Assembly: GCF_002741035.1 (NCBI RefSeq)
Contig: NZ_CP016808.1
Location: 4,264,501 to 4,328,500, forward strand
DNA: 64,000 nt
Source: Paenibacillus sp. BIHB 4019
GTDB taxonomy: Bacteria; Bacillota; Bacilli; Paenibacillales; Paenibacillaceae
Direction of reading: 5' to 3'
A program made the position numbers and the translations under genes. The notes below the pieces were generated by a model. The model made no database searches. It saw only the letters and a program-made list of their open reading frames with translations, and was not told the DNA's origin. This document shows positions 8,313 to 17,564 of this stretch, in pieces (within the stretch, counting starts at the first letter, position 1; every line of letters begins with the position of its first letter).

Positions 8313-9482
8313 ATGTTCAATCGGGTAGTGATAACAGGGATCGGATTAATGATTCCAAGCGGCTTCGGAGAAGAGGCCGTTAAGAGAAGCGTGCTTACGG
8401 GAGAACATCATTTCAGGCCGGTTACACGCTTCGACAGCACGCCTTTCCGGACTGCTTTTGCAGCGGAATCCGATTTCAAGGGCACCTTGCTCGGACTGGG
8501 GATACGCTTGGCCGAGGAGGCCGTTGCTTCCTCCGGCCTGCACGATTTATCGGATTCGTCCATCGTACTCGGCCTGCAAGGCGATTACAATGCGCTTCAA
8601 CAGTACTGGAGGATGAAGTCCTCGGGGCAACATTCAGCTATACCGCTATCGGAATTTTTGCCATCCTACCACTTGAAAGTATTGGCTGACCTTTATCGGC
8701 TTAAGGGCAACGGCAAAACAATAAGTTTAAACAATGCCTGTATTGCTTCCAGCAACGCGATTGGCGTCGCTTACGAGCTTATCCGGAGGGGGGAATCGGA
8801 TACTGCGCTTTGCGGCGGATATTCCCTTGTGACCGAGGAGATGTTTGCGAAATTCAATTCGGGACGCACCTTTGCTGCTGACGGCCAAGTAAGGGCATTT
8901 TCGGCCAATCGATCAGGAATGCTGCTCGGAGACGGAGGCGCTATGCTCATGCTCGAAAGCCTGGAGCATGCCGAGAAGCGCGGCGCTTCGATTCTGGCCG
9001 AAATGCTTGGCTGGGGACTGTCCTGCGACGCCTTCCATGTGTGCCAGCCTCATCCGGAAGGAAGCGGTATGGCGCTCGCCATTGAACGGGCATTGGCCGC
9101 TGCTTCTATTCAGAAGGAAGAAATAGATTATATTCATGCCCATGGGACTGGCACTCCTCTTAATGACCGTGCAGAAACGGCGGCGATTAAGCGGGCGTTT
9201 GGCACGAGGGCTTATGATATTCCGATCTCATCGACGAAGACGATGACGGGACATATTCTCGAAGGTACGGGAGCAGTTGAGACGGCTCTCTCCATCATGG
9301 CTATGAAGCACAACACGATTCCACCCACGATGGGTTATGAAGAGAAGGATCCCCATTGCGACTTGGACTATGTACCGAATTACCCAAGGAAGAAGCAGCT
9401 GAACAAGGTCATCAATTTAAATGCCTCCTTCGGAGGCAACAATACGGCTATTGTTCTGCAAAAATCGGTTGAGAGGGGGTAA
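8313..9482 (+). CDS. Beta-ketoacyl-ACP synthase (KS, FabF-like)
   Basis: This 389-residue condensing enzyme starts at ATG 8313 after GAAAGGAG. The longer upstream frame overlaps the carrier gene and is not coding. The thiolase-fold active site is complete: Cys143 in NNACIASSNA, His277 in HAHGTGTPLND, Lys309 and His314 in STKTMTGHILEGTGA. It would perform decarboxylative Claisen condensation of a carrier-bound malonyl unit onto an acyl or aryl starter. The next gene encodes a KS-like partner without the cysteine, so the two may form a KS/chain-length-factor heterodimer like those of aryl polyene or type II polyketide systems. No ketoreductase or dehydratase lies nearby. Confidence 0.85.
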   Translation: MFNRVVITGIGLMIPSGFGEEAVKRSVLTGEHHFRPVTRFDSTPFRTAFAAESDFKGTLLGLGIRLAEEAVASSGLHDLSDSSIVLGLQGDYNALQQYWRMKSSGQHSAIPLSEFLPSYHLKVLADLYRLKGNGKTISLNNACIASSNAIGVAYELIRRGESDTALCGGYSLVTEEMFAKFNSGRTFAADGQVRAFSANRSGMLLGDGGAMLMLESLEHAEKRGASILAEMLGWGLSCDAFHVCQPHPEGSGMALAIERALAAASIQKEEIDYIHAHGTGTPLNDRAETAAIKRAFGTRAYDIPISSTKTMTGHILEGTGAVETALSIMAMKHNTIPPTMGYEEKDPHCDLDYVPNYPRKKQLNKVINLNASFGGNNTAIVLQKSVERG

Positions 9483-9485
9483 TTT

Positions 9486-10310
9486 ATGCTGAAGGTGACA
9501 GCGACTGCATGCATCGGTCCATGGGGGCATTCCATCGAAGGTCTGGCCGATTATGCGGATATGCTTAAAGCGGCGGAAGAACAGGCCCGGTCGATTGCAA
9601 TAGAGCCCGTCCCCGGTTTTATCGAATCCGCCTTCAATCCTATGGTGTATCAAATTTTGAAAACCCATGTGGAGTCGGGGACGATTCGCTCTCATCAGAA
9701 GCTGGCTATTTTGCTTGGCAGTGCATTTGGCGATACGGCTACTGCAGATCGGGCAAGCCAGAATTTGCTTCAAGGCAAAGTCCATAATCCTTTATTGTTC
9801 TATCAATCCGTTCCTAATTCCATTCTTGGCTACGCTTCTAAACAATTTGGCTTTACCGGTATGATATCAGCGGTCTCCCACTTCGGGAACGGACTTGTTT
9901 CCTTGCTCGATCTAGCAGAAATCTATATGGATCAACCAGATGTTGAGCAGGTACTCGTCATTGGTGTGGAGCTGCAAAGCAGCCGTTCCGACGAATTGCT
10001 TGCGGAGCTTGTTGATTCAGAGGCAGCCTTGCGATCATGCGATCATGCCATCTCGCTCTTACTGGAATCCGCCAAGGGAGATGTTCTCCCAGAATCTGGC
10101 GATGAGCTTCTTATTTATATTGAAGCGGTCGAAAGCTCAACTGAGCCCTTGAGCACCGAGCCACCTGTACGACCGTTTGCCGGCAATCAAGGGCTAGCGG
10201 ATCTGGTCATTGCAGTGGATCGGTTAAAAAAAAGGGAAGTAGCTGCCCCGGTTATTATCTACGATTATGAATTCGGAGGAGGCTGCCATGCTATTAAACT
10301 CAATCGATAA
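9486..10310 (+). CDS. Ketosynthase-like partner lacking the catalytic cysteine (chain-length-factor-like)
   Basis: This 274-residue protein lies 3 bp after the KS gene. It keeps the outline of a KS N-terminal half: KLAILLGSAFGD, FYQSVPNSILGYAS and GMISAVSHFGNGLVSLLDLA. The position of the nucleophile elbow holds Ser-His-Phe (131-133) instead of the Cys-containing ACxxS motif, and the C-terminal catalytic histidine segments are missing. This matches short KS-like chain-length-factor proteins (Ketoacyl-synt_2 type) of aryl polyene clusters. I infer a non-catalytic partner that shapes the KS pocket. It ends inside the start region of the next gene (22-bp overlap). Confidence 0.65.
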   Translation: MLKVTATACIGPWGHSIEGLADYADMLKAAEEQARSIAIEPVPGFIESAFNPMVYQILKTHVESGTIRSHQKLAILLGSAFGDTATADRASQNLLQGKVHNPLLFYQSVPNSILGYASKQFGFTGMISAVSHFGNGLVSLLDLAEIYMDQPDVEQVLVIGVELQSSRSDELLAELVDSEAALRSCDHAISLLLESAKGDVLPESGDELLIYIEAVESSTEPLSTEPPVRPFAGNQGLADLVIAVDRLKKREVAAPVIIYDYEFGGGCHAIKLNR

Positions 10311-13062
10311 GCAAGCATTCTATCAGGCGTTGATTTCAAACTCAGCTGAGCCCTCTCAATTGGCAATGAAATTCTCTTCTTCCGTAACGTACGGGCAGCT
10401 TTTCGAGGAAATCGAAAGTGGGCGGCTGCAGCTAGCGGAAGCAGGCGTCAAGGAAGGGGATCTCGTTGCGCTGCAAATCAAAAGCTCCCTGACTTTTGTT
10501 TTTTTGTTATTTGCCGTATGGAAACAAGGAGCTCAGGCGATGCTGCTGGACAGCCGTTTGAAACAGACGGAAACCGAGGCGTTGCTGCAGGAATATGGGC
10601 CACACTATTATATTTGCTCAACCGATCAGAGTCATCCGCTAGCAAGCTTTGCCGAAAAAGTTTCCTTCGAAATCGTGAAGCTCCAGCAAAGCAAAGGCTG
10701 CGAGCCCGAATGCGTGCTTCATTTGTTCACATCGGGCTCTACGGGCAAGCCGAAAGCAATCGGCAGAACGGCAGAAGCGATCCTTGGCGATCTGCACAAA
10801 TTGACAGCTGTACCTTTATTATCACGCGATGATCGTGTTTTGGCCTTGTCTCCGCTTACGCATACATTCGGTTTACTTAATGGACTACTGCTCACCTTAT
10901 TCACGGGAGCTTGCTTATATTTTCCACGAAATCACCAGAGCCTATCTATCCTTCAGACACTCCGGGAGGAAAGGATTACGGTGATGTATGGCGTTCCGTT
11001 CCACTATCAATTATTGGGACAAGCGCCTGGGCCTGAGCCGCTCCCTGAGCTTAAGCATGCGATTTCTGCAGGGGAGGCTCTTTCTCTAGAGGTGTATCAA
11101 GCTTTTTACGAGAGATATGGCGTCACGATCGGTCAGCAGTACGGGACAAGCGAGACCGGAGTTCTGACCATGGATTGGGACGGCAAATATCCGGAGAGCG
11201 TCGGTCGTCCGTTACCGGGAGTAAGCTTGCGAATTGAGAACGATGAGGTGCTGGCAGAATTGCTGGAATCTCCTTATCTGCCTCGCACCGTGAACGAAAG
11301 ATGGAGCAAGGGATGGTTCAACACATCGGATACCGGTTCCATCAACGAGGAGCAGATTTTATATTTAGCCGGGCGTTCAGACAGTATCAAGATTATCGGC
11401 GGACTTAAAGTGAATCTCCAGGAGATCGAGCTTAAGCTGAAGAACCACCCCGAAATCCGTGATGTGCTTGTCTGTTTGTCAGAGGACAACCAGATTATTG
11501 AAGCTCATGTCGAGCGGCAAGAATCATTGCTGGAGTCCAGCTTGCTGGAATGGTGCCGAGAACACATGGCCGATTATAAAGTGCCTAGAAGGTTTTATTG
11601 GGCAAGGAAGCTTCCAAGAACATCGACTGGCAAGTTGATTCGGATGAATCCCCATTCGCTGAATCGTGAGGAGGAACGGTTGCAGAAGCAGCTGTACCAA
11701 GAACCTCAAAAGGTGTCCCTGCTGCTGGATCTCGGATCCGTGTTCGAAAAGCAAGGCCGGCTGCTGGAAGCCAATGATCTCTATAGGAGAGCGAAACGTT
11801 TTTCAGTCTCTAATGAAGATTTGTTGAAGATTGAGAAAGAGCTTGCGCGTATTCACATCCTTATGGAGCACGCTGCATTCACGAAGAAAGACTATGCGGC
11901 TTCATTAAATAAAATGGTTAGTGTTTATTGCTACGGGAGAAGCGGCACGCATTTGATGAAAAGTCTGCTGGACGGCCATCCGAATATTATATTAACGATG
12001 TTGAACGGCGTGGAAATTTTCAAGCTGTGGCAATCAACGATCAAACCGCGTGAAGGGCGCATGGACCACCAGGAAATCGTTGATGCCATATTCAAAACGT
12101 TCCCTGGCGAGTTCAACGAAGGCTGCATACTCGAAGAACCGAAGCAGAACGGGATGTGCGCCTTAGGTGAAGGCAGAGATCAAATTTTCGCGATTGATCG
12201 AGCCCGATTTAAGACGGCATTCCTGGAAATTACGGAGACGGCTGATCTGATGGACATGACTTTTTTCTATCAAGCCGTACAGCTAGCGGCATCCTGCGCG
12301 TTGGGAAGAACCTATGATTTTAACTCAGAGCTTCCGGTCATTATTGAAGGGGGCATTCACTTCGGCACGAGCGTCGCGGAGACCGAGCAGTTCATTGAGC
12401 TTTTTCCCTACGCTAAATTATTTCATATGATTCGAAATCCTGTTATTGCGTTTGCTTCCGCATTGAACTACCAATTGCATGCAGGCAAAGCGAGTGTCTA
12501 CAACTTATGCTTTCAACTGCAAGCTTTGTTCCATGGTGTCCCTGTAACGGAACGCTGGACAGACCGGACGTATTTGGTGAAGCTAGAGGATTTGCATGTA
12601 AAGCCAAAGGCTACTCTTGAGCTGATATGCAAGCATCTGGGCATTGATTGGGATGAAAGTTTGCTTCACAGCACGTTTGGCGGGATGAAATGGTGGAATT
12701 CATTAACATCCGAGGTTGTATCCGGATTTAATACACGCACCATCTCGAAATCTTATGATGAGTTATTGTCTTCTTTCGACAAATTCAGGCTTGAGAGCAT
12801 GCTTCGGATTAAATACCGGGCATGGGGATATCCCGGACACGACTATTACAACTACGATAACCTGATGGAGCTTTTGGCATTCCCGTTTAAGTTTGAGAAG
12901 CAATATGGAGAGTTCGTAGAGAACTCTGCCATTCTTCGTACGATGGTCCATCGTCTATGTATGAAATTACTCGCAGAAGAGCATGAGCTTGGCGACACCG
13001 ACAGATTGGAATATCAAGTCCAATTATTGTCTGAGCGTCAAGCGGACCATGCAGTGCGATAA
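10288..13062 (+). CDS. AMP-dependent acyl ligase fused to a sulfotransferase-fold domain
   Basis: This 924-residue protein starts at ATG 10288 after GGAGGAGG. Residues 1-460 are an ANL-family adenylating domain: LFTSGSTGKPK (146-156), QYGTSETG (284-291), GRSDSIKIIGG, and the catalytic C-terminal lysine Lys449 in TSTGK. It would activate a carboxylate, plausibly hydroxybenzoate, for loading on a carrier protein. Residues 475-540 look like a TPR-type helical linker. Residues 543-924 resemble PAPS-dependent sulfotransferases: 5'-phosphosulfate loop CYGRSGTHLMKSLLDGHP (548-565) and a 3'-phosphate motif, MIRNPVIAFASALN, with Arg716 and Ser724. The transferred group may be sulfate, or phosphoramidate from the 3'-phospho-CDP donor that this cluster appears to make. 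Confidence 0.78.
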   Translation: MLLNSIDKQAFYQALISNSAEPSQLAMKFSSSVTYGQLFEEIESGRLQLAEAGVKEGDLVALQIKSSLTFVFLLFAVWKQGAQAMLLDSRLKQTETEALLQEYGPHYYICSTDQSHPLASFAEKVSFEIVKLQQSKGCEPECVLHLFTSGSTGKPKAIGRTAEAILGDLHKLTAVPLLSRDDRVLALSPLTHTFGLLNGLLLTLFTGACLYFPRNHQSLSILQTLREERITVMYGVPFHYQLLGQAPGPEPLPELKHAISAGEALSLEVYQAFYERYGVTIGQQYGTSETGVLTMDWDGKYPESVGRPLPGVSLRIENDEVLAELLESPYLPRTVNERWSKGWFNTSDTGSINEEQILYLAGRSDSIKIIGGLKVNLQEIELKLKNHPEIRDVLVCLSEDNQIIEAHVERQESLLESSLLEWCREHMADYKVPRRFYWARKLPRTSTGKLIRMNPHSLNREEERLQKQLYQEPQKVSLLLDLGSVFEKQGRLLEANDLYRRAKRFSVSNEDLLKIEKELARIHILMEHAAFTKKDYAASLNKMVSVYCYGRSGTHLMKSLLDGHPNIILTMLNGVEIFKLWQSTIKPREGRMDHQEIVDAIFKTFPGEFNEGCILEEPKQNGMCALGEGRDQIFAIDRARFKTAFLEITETADLMDMTFFYQAVQLAASCALGRTYDFNSELPVIIEGGIHFGTSVAETEQFIELFPYAKLFHMIRNPVIAFASALNYQLHAGKASVYNLCFQLQALFHGVPVTERWTDRTYLVKLEDLHVKPKATLELICKHLGIDWDESLLHSTFGGMKWWNSLTSEVVSGFNTRTISKSYDELLSSFDKFRLESMLRIKYRAWGYPGHDYYNYDNLMELLAFPFKFEKQYGEFVENSAILRTMVHRLCMKLLAEEHELGDTDRLEYQVQLLSERQADHAVR

Positions 13063-13082
13063 GGGAGCTGGGTGAGAGTGGG

Positions 13083-15413
13083 TTGATCCTATTCGGTACA
13101 AAATCAGAAACGTTGGAGAGGCTTGAGAGACTAGTCAAGTGTGCAATCGTTCTGCCCCAGCTTCAATTTACCGCATATGAGTGGCGTTATCGCCAATCGG
13201 ATATTTTAAACAGCCTTAAGCAGCTTTCATGGTCGGGGGCGCCACTCATTGTACGAAGCAGTGCGGCTTGGGAGGATGGGATTGCCGCTTCCTATGCAGG
13301 GCGTTATGATTCCGTTCTTGATGTGAATGGAGAAAGCGAAGCCATACAGGCCGTTAACAGGGTGCTTGCATCCTATCAAGACGAGGATCCTATCCATCAT
13401 GTATTCATACAGCCGATGCTTCCATATGTCGCGATAAGCGGCGTCGCTTTTGGCGTCAACCCTAATAATGGCGGCAATTATATCGTCATCAACTACGATG
13501 ATGTCAGCGGCGCAACCGATGCTGTCACCTCGGGCACTACCAATCATCTCAAAACCTATCATTATTTCAAAGGCTCGCCACTGCCTGCAGTGAGGCCATT
13601 GGATCAAATTATTGATTTGATGGATGAACTGGAGCACATATTCGAAACACCAAGGCTGGATATTGAGTTTGCAGTGGACAAGTCGGGCAAGCTGTACCTT
13701 TTTCAAGTTCGGCCCTTGTTATTATCCTGCGACTTGGCAAGCCTTGACCATCAATCCGCGATACTAAAACGGATCTATGACAAAGTAGGGCAAGGTCAAG
13801 CGAGGCAGCCTTACCTTTATGGTCACAAAACGGTCTATGGTGTCATGCCAGACTGGAATCCAGCTGAAATCATCGGCATTCGGCCTCGGCCGCTCGCACT
13901 ATCGCTGTATAAAGAATTAGTGACGGACAGCATATGGGCCTATCAGAGGAGCCGATACGGATATAAGAATGTCAGGAGCTTTCCTCTGCTCATCGATCTG
14001 GGAGGATTTCCATATATCGATGTAAGAGTCAGCTTTAACTCCTTTTTGCCAAAGGAGCTGGATGCCGAATTAAGCGAGAAGCTCCTGAATTATTATATGC
14101 AAAGCTTGATTGATAACCCCCAGAATCATGACAAGGTCGAGTTTGAGATCATATTTTCTTGTTTCACCTTCGATCTGGATATCAGGTTGGAGATACTCTA
14201 TGAGCATGGATTCACAAAGCCGGAATTGAAGCAGCTTAGTCTTTGTCTGAAGGATCTCACGAATCATATCGTATGTACGGAAAATGGCTTATTACAAAAT
14301 GATCTGAGTAAAATCAATGAGCTGGAAGCAAGGCGGTCGGAATTGCTGGACAGCTCAATCGACAAGGTTTCGAAAATTTATTGGCTGCTGGAGGACTGCA
14401 AGCGTTATGGTACGCTGCCATTCGCCGGGCTGGCAAGAGGAGGATTCGTAGCGGTACAAATGCTTCGATCCCTCGTCTCCATTGGTATTCTGTCGGAAAG
14501 CGACTACCATCATTATATGAGCAGTCTGGAGACGGTCAGTACACAAATCAGTATAGATTACGCTCAGCTAGACATGGAGGAATTTCTAGCGAAGTATGGA
14601 CATTTACGGCCTGGAACCTATGAAATCTGCTCGCCTCGTTATGACGAAGCGCCGGATCAGTATTTTGAATTTTCTTCTTCGCGCGAGCTTAACCGTGTAA
14701 TAGAGAAGCCATCGTTCTTTCTTTCGCTTGCTCAATATAAACGGATTCAAGCTTTGCTGACCGAGCACGGTCTGTTAGAAGGCAATGTGCTTGGACTATT
14801 CGACTTTTTTAAGACCGCGATTGAGGGAAGGGAATATTCCAAGTTTGTATTTACAAAAAGCTTGAGCGAGGCGATTCGGCTATTCGGCCAATTGGCGGAG
14901 GAATACGGTATCTCGAAGGAGGAGGCTTCCTTTGCCAATATCGAGGTGATCAAACGGGCTTACGAGTCAGATTGCGATATACAGGGCTTGCTGCTGGATA
15001 GTGTTAAGGCTGGCAAACAACGATATGAGGCGACCTTGCAGCTGGAGCTGCCGCCATTGATTACCGAGCCCGCTAATGTATGGTTTTTCAGTCAACCGGA
15101 GCTTGAGCCGAATTTTATTACTATGAATCAGGTAACCAGCAAGATTGCATTCTCGCATGAAGATCATGAAAGCTTGCGGGGAAGCATTTTATTCCTTCCG
15201 AGTGCCGATCCCGGTTATGACTGGATTTTTTCCAAAGGAATCGCTGGCCTTGTAACGATGTACGGAGGCGTCAATTCACATATGGCTATTCGTGCTGGCG
15301 AGCTGTCGATTCCCGCGGTAATTGGAGTAGGAGAAAATTTATATAACCACTACGGCAATGCCAAGATGCTTGCCATCGATTGCGCGGGAAAAAACATGAG
15401 GATCATCCAATGA
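13083..15413 (+). CDS. L-glutamine kinase-like PEP-synthase-family enzyme (Cj1418-like)
   Basis: This 776-residue protein has PEP-synthase/PPDK architecture. The N-terminal ATP-grasp half has LIVRSSAAWEDG and SYAGRYDSVLDV, then FIQPMLPYVAISGVAFGVNP and DIEFAVDKSGKLYLFQVRPL. The C-terminal swivelling phospho-histidine domain reads MYGGVNSHMAIRAGELSIPA, with His733. Stand-alone enzymes of this build next to a PntC-like cytidylyltransferase, a class I amidotransferase and an APS-kinase-like protein match C. jejuni Cj1418. That enzyme phosphorylates the amide nitrogen of L-glutamine using ATP, the first step to phosphoramidate. The TTG at 13083 gives an N-terminus of natural length (LFGTKSETLERL). 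The function rests on operon context as much as sequence; an unrelated PEP-utilising kinase is the alternative. Confidence 0.75.
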   Translation: MILFGTKSETLERLERLVKCAIVLPQLQFTAYEWRYRQSDILNSLKQLSWSGAPLIVRSSAAWEDGIAASYAGRYDSVLDVNGESEAIQAVNRVLASYQDEDPIHHVFIQPMLPYVAISGVAFGVNPNNGGNYIVINYDDVSGATDAVTSGTTNHLKTYHYFKGSPLPAVRPLDQIIDLMDELEHIFETPRLDIEFAVDKSGKLYLFQVRPLLLSCDLASLDHQSAILKRIYDKVGQGQARQPYLYGHKTVYGVMPDWNPAEIIGIRPRPLALSLYKELVTDSIWAYQRSRYGYKNVRSFPLLIDLGGFPYIDVRVSFNSFLPKELDAELSEKLLNYYMQSLIDNPQNHDKVEFEIIFSCFTFDLDIRLEILYEHGFTKPELKQLSLCLKDLTNHIVCTENGLLQNDLSKINELEARRSELLDSSIDKVSKIYWLLEDCKRYGTLPFAGLARGGFVAVQMLRSLVSIGILSESDYHHYMSSLETVSTQISIDYAQLDMEEFLAKYGHLRPGTYEICSPRYDEAPDQYFEFSSSRELNRVIEKPSFFLSLAQYKRIQALLTEHGLLEGNVLGLFDFFKTAIEGREYSKFVFTKSLSEAIRLFGQLAEEYGISKEEASFANIEVIKRAYESDCDIQGLLLDSVKAGKQRYEATLQLELPPLITEPANVWFFSQPELEPNFITMNQVTSKIAFSHEDHESLRGSILFLPSADPGYDWIFSKGIAGLVTMYGGVNSHMAIRAGELSIPAVIGVGENLYNHYGNAKMLAIDCAGKNMRIIQ

Positions 15414-16012
15414 TTATGATTGGCCTTACGATGCGTGTCGAAGAGGTAGCGAGCCATGGTGAGCGAAGAGACGCTATTGACCAAAGCTGGATCAACCTTT
15501 TAACCGCCTGCGGCTATACGCCGATTCTGCTGCCGAATCATTTGCCAACCGTTCAGGAAATGCTGCGTCGTCTGCCGATCAGAGGCATGATTATGACGGG
15601 AGGCAACGATCTTCTGAAGTATGGCGGGCGGGCAGCGGAGAGGGATGAGGTAGAGCGATTTCTCATTCAATATGCATGCGACAGCGGCATGCCTTTGCTG
15701 GGCGTGTGTAGAGGCATGCAAATGCTTCAGGATTTCTGGGGCATTGAACTTGCGAGAATGGACGGCCACGTGGCGGTGCATCATGCTGTGCACACGAACG
15801 AAGGCAGCTTGAGCAAAAACAGCTATCACCGCTACGGAGCCCTAAGGTCTGTGGAGGAGCTCGTTGTAACCGCAAGGGCTGCCGACGGGACCATTGAGGC
15901 GGTAATGCACAAGCATGCCAGCATCAAAGGAATTATGTGGCATCCAGAACGGGAAATGCCGTTCGAGCCAAACGATATGAGCATGATAAAACAATTATTT
16001 GGAGGAGAATGA
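15410..16012 (+). CDS. Class I glutamine-amidotransferase-like hydrolase (Cj1417-like gamma-glutamyl-CDP-amidate hydrolase)
   Basis: This 200-residue peptidase C26-type protein overlaps the kinase stop by ATGA; the TTG at 15380 has no ribosome site. The triad is intact: Cys100 in LLGVCRGMQML, with His178 and Glu180 in IMWHPERE. The oxyanion region MTGGNDLL is also present. Relatives cleave gamma-glutamyl bonds (PuuD-type). In the C. jejuni phosphoramidate pathway the equivalent enzyme, Cj1417, hydrolyses CDP-L-glutamine to cytidine diphosphoramidate and glutamate. Its place between the kinase and the cytidylyltransferase supports that role here. Confidence 0.76.
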   Translation: MIMIGLTMRVEEVASHGERRDAIDQSWINLLTACGYTPILLPNHLPTVQEMLRRLPIRGMIMTGGNDLLKYGGRAAERDEVERFLIQYACDSGMPLLGVCRGMQMLQDFWGIELARMDGHVAVHHAVHTNEGSLSKNSYHRYGALRSVEELVVTARAADGTIEAVMHKHASIKGIMWHPEREMPFEPNDMSMIKQLFGGE

Positions 16013-16014
16013 AA

Positions 16015-16788
16015 ATGAATACGATGATGCACGGTGATTTTACTTTGCTGGCCAAACAATATGTCAACCGACCAGGTTATTCGGAGGATATTCTCCAGGC
16101 GCTGATGTCGCATACGGGAGCAGCTAGCGAGGGTTTTGTGGCAGCAGACGTAGGTGCGGGAACGGGGAAGCTAACCGAAATACTGGCCAAGCTCGGGATG
16201 AGGGGTATAGCGGTCGAGCCTAACGATGCGATGCGGGAGGAAGGGATTCGTCTGGATACTTGCAATAAGCAGTTTGCTTGGCAAAAAGGTTTTGCGGAGG
16301 AAACAGGCCTAGCGAATGATTCGGTAAACTGGGTGTTTATGGCCTCCTCCTTTCATTGGACTGATCAAAAGCAAGCGTTAAGCGAGTTTCATCGTATCTT
16401 GAAAGATGGGGGACATTTTACAGCTTTATGGAATCCGCGGGATGTAGAGCGAAATGAACTGCAACAGCAGATTGAAAGCATAATAAGACACTATGTCCCT
16501 AATTTAAAGCGTGTTTCATCAGGCTCGCAGAGCCACATGAGCGGCGTCGAGGATGTGCTGTTATCTACGGGGCAGTTCGATCGCTTAATATTTATGGAGG
16601 CTCCACATACCGTTGTTATGACAAAAGAACGTTATTTAAACGCTTGGCGTTCGGTAAATGATATTCAAGTGCAAGCGGGGCAGATTCTGTTCGAGAAAAT
16701 TATGGATGAGATTAGCCTATGCCTAAGCCATATGGATGAAATTGAGGTGCCTTACAAGACAAGAGCTTGGACAGTCCAAGCGATATAG
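16015..16788 (+). CDS. SAM-dependent methyltransferase, class I
   Basis: This 257-residue protein has the Rossmann-fold SAM loop DVGAGTGKLTEI (45-56), an acidic ribose contact in IAVEPNDAM, and the post-motif HRILKDGGHFTALWN. I chose ATG 16015 because GGAGGA (16001-16006) lies 8 bases upstream; an in-frame ATG at 16009 is too close to that site. In C. jejuni two methyltransferases (Cj1419, Cj1420) add the O-methyl group to the phosphoramidate. Only one is present here, so it may do the same job or methylate the aryl or polyketide part. Confidence 0.8.
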   Translation: MNTMMHGDFTLLAKQYVNRPGYSEDILQALMSHTGAASEGFVAADVGAGTGKLTEILAKLGMRGIAVEPNDAMREEGIRLDTCNKQFAWQKGFAEETGLANDSVNWVFMASSFHWTDQKQALSEFHRILKDGGHFTALWNPRDVERNELQQQIESIIRHYVPNLKRVSSGSQSHMSGVEDVLLSTGQFDRLIFMEAPHTVVMTKERYLNAWRSVNDIQVQAGQILFEKIMDEISLCLSHMDEIEVPYKTRAWTVQAI

Positions 16789-16805
16789 GAAGCGGGTTGC
16801 ATGAG

Positions 16806-17543
16806 ATGAAAGCTATTTTATTGGCGGCAGGACGTGGAAGCAGATTAGGCTCCCATACCCTGCATGAGCCGAAATGCCGTACTATGCTGCTAGGCAAACG
16901 ATTAATTGATCGACAGCTTGAAGCGTTCCGCGAGGCATCCATCCGCGATATCGCGATCGTCCGCGGATATATGGCGGGTAGGATACAAGTGGCTGGAGCA
17001 ACCTACTTCGAGAATAGGGCTTGGGAACGGACGAATATGCTTGCCAGTCTGTGCTGTGCTTCCGATTGGCTGGAGCGCGAGCCTTGCATCGTCAGCTATA
17101 CCGATATTGTCTATACGTCTGATGTTATTGAGCTTATGCTGGGCGCAGATGAAGATGACGATATTGTCATTCCTTACAATACCAACTGGCTTCCCTTATG
17201 GGAAGCCCGATTCCCTAATCCGTTAAGCGATGCCGAAACGTTCAGGCTGGGGAGCGACAGCCGAGTGTTTGAAATCGGCGGTAGGCCAACTACTCTTCAG
17301 GAGGTGGAGGGGCAATTCATGGGGCTGCTCCGTATTTCGCCAAAGGGGTGGCGGATGATTCAGCAATTTCTCTCCATACAGGATCAAAGCCTAGTGGAGC
17401 GCATGGATTTGACGGCTTTGCTAGCCGGATTAATCGAACAGGGGGTTGCCATTAAGGCAATTCCTTATAACGGACTATGGTTAGAAGTTGATCACGAATC
17501 AGACCTGCTGCTCTATGAGAACGAGTATGGAGACAGGCTATAA
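16806..17543 (+). CDS. NTP transferase, CTP:phosphoglutamine cytidylyltransferase-like (Cj1416-like)
   Basis: This 245-residue nucleotidyltransferase has the GT-A-like signature LAAGRGSRLGSHTLHEPK (6-23) with Lys23. It also has NRAWERTNMLASL, common to the phosphocholine/phosphonate cytidylyltransferase (LicC/PntC) group, and a metal-binding acid in SYTDIV (Asp100). The expected reaction is transfer of CMP from CTP onto a phosphorylated small molecule. Next to the L-glutamine kinase-like and CDP-amidate hydrolase-like genes, the natural substrate would be L-glutamine phosphate, giving CDP-L-glutamine as for Cj1416. Phosphocholine or a phosphonate cannot be excluded from the sequence alone, but no phosphonate mutase (PepM) gene is present. 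Confidence 0.75.
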   Translation: MKAILLAAGRGSRLGSHTLHEPKCRTMLLGKRLIDRQLEAFREASIRDIAIVRGYMAGRIQVAGATYFENRAWERTNMLASLCCASDWLEREPCIVSYTDIVYTSDVIELMLGADEDDDIVIPYNTNWLPLWEARFPNPLSDAETFRLGSDSRVFEIGGRPTTLQEVEGQFMGLLRISPKGWRMIQQFLSIQDQSLVERMDLTALLAGLIEQGVAIKAIPYNGLWLEVDHESDLLLYENEYGDRL

Positions 17544-17564
17544 AAAAGGAAGGAGGGAATTACG

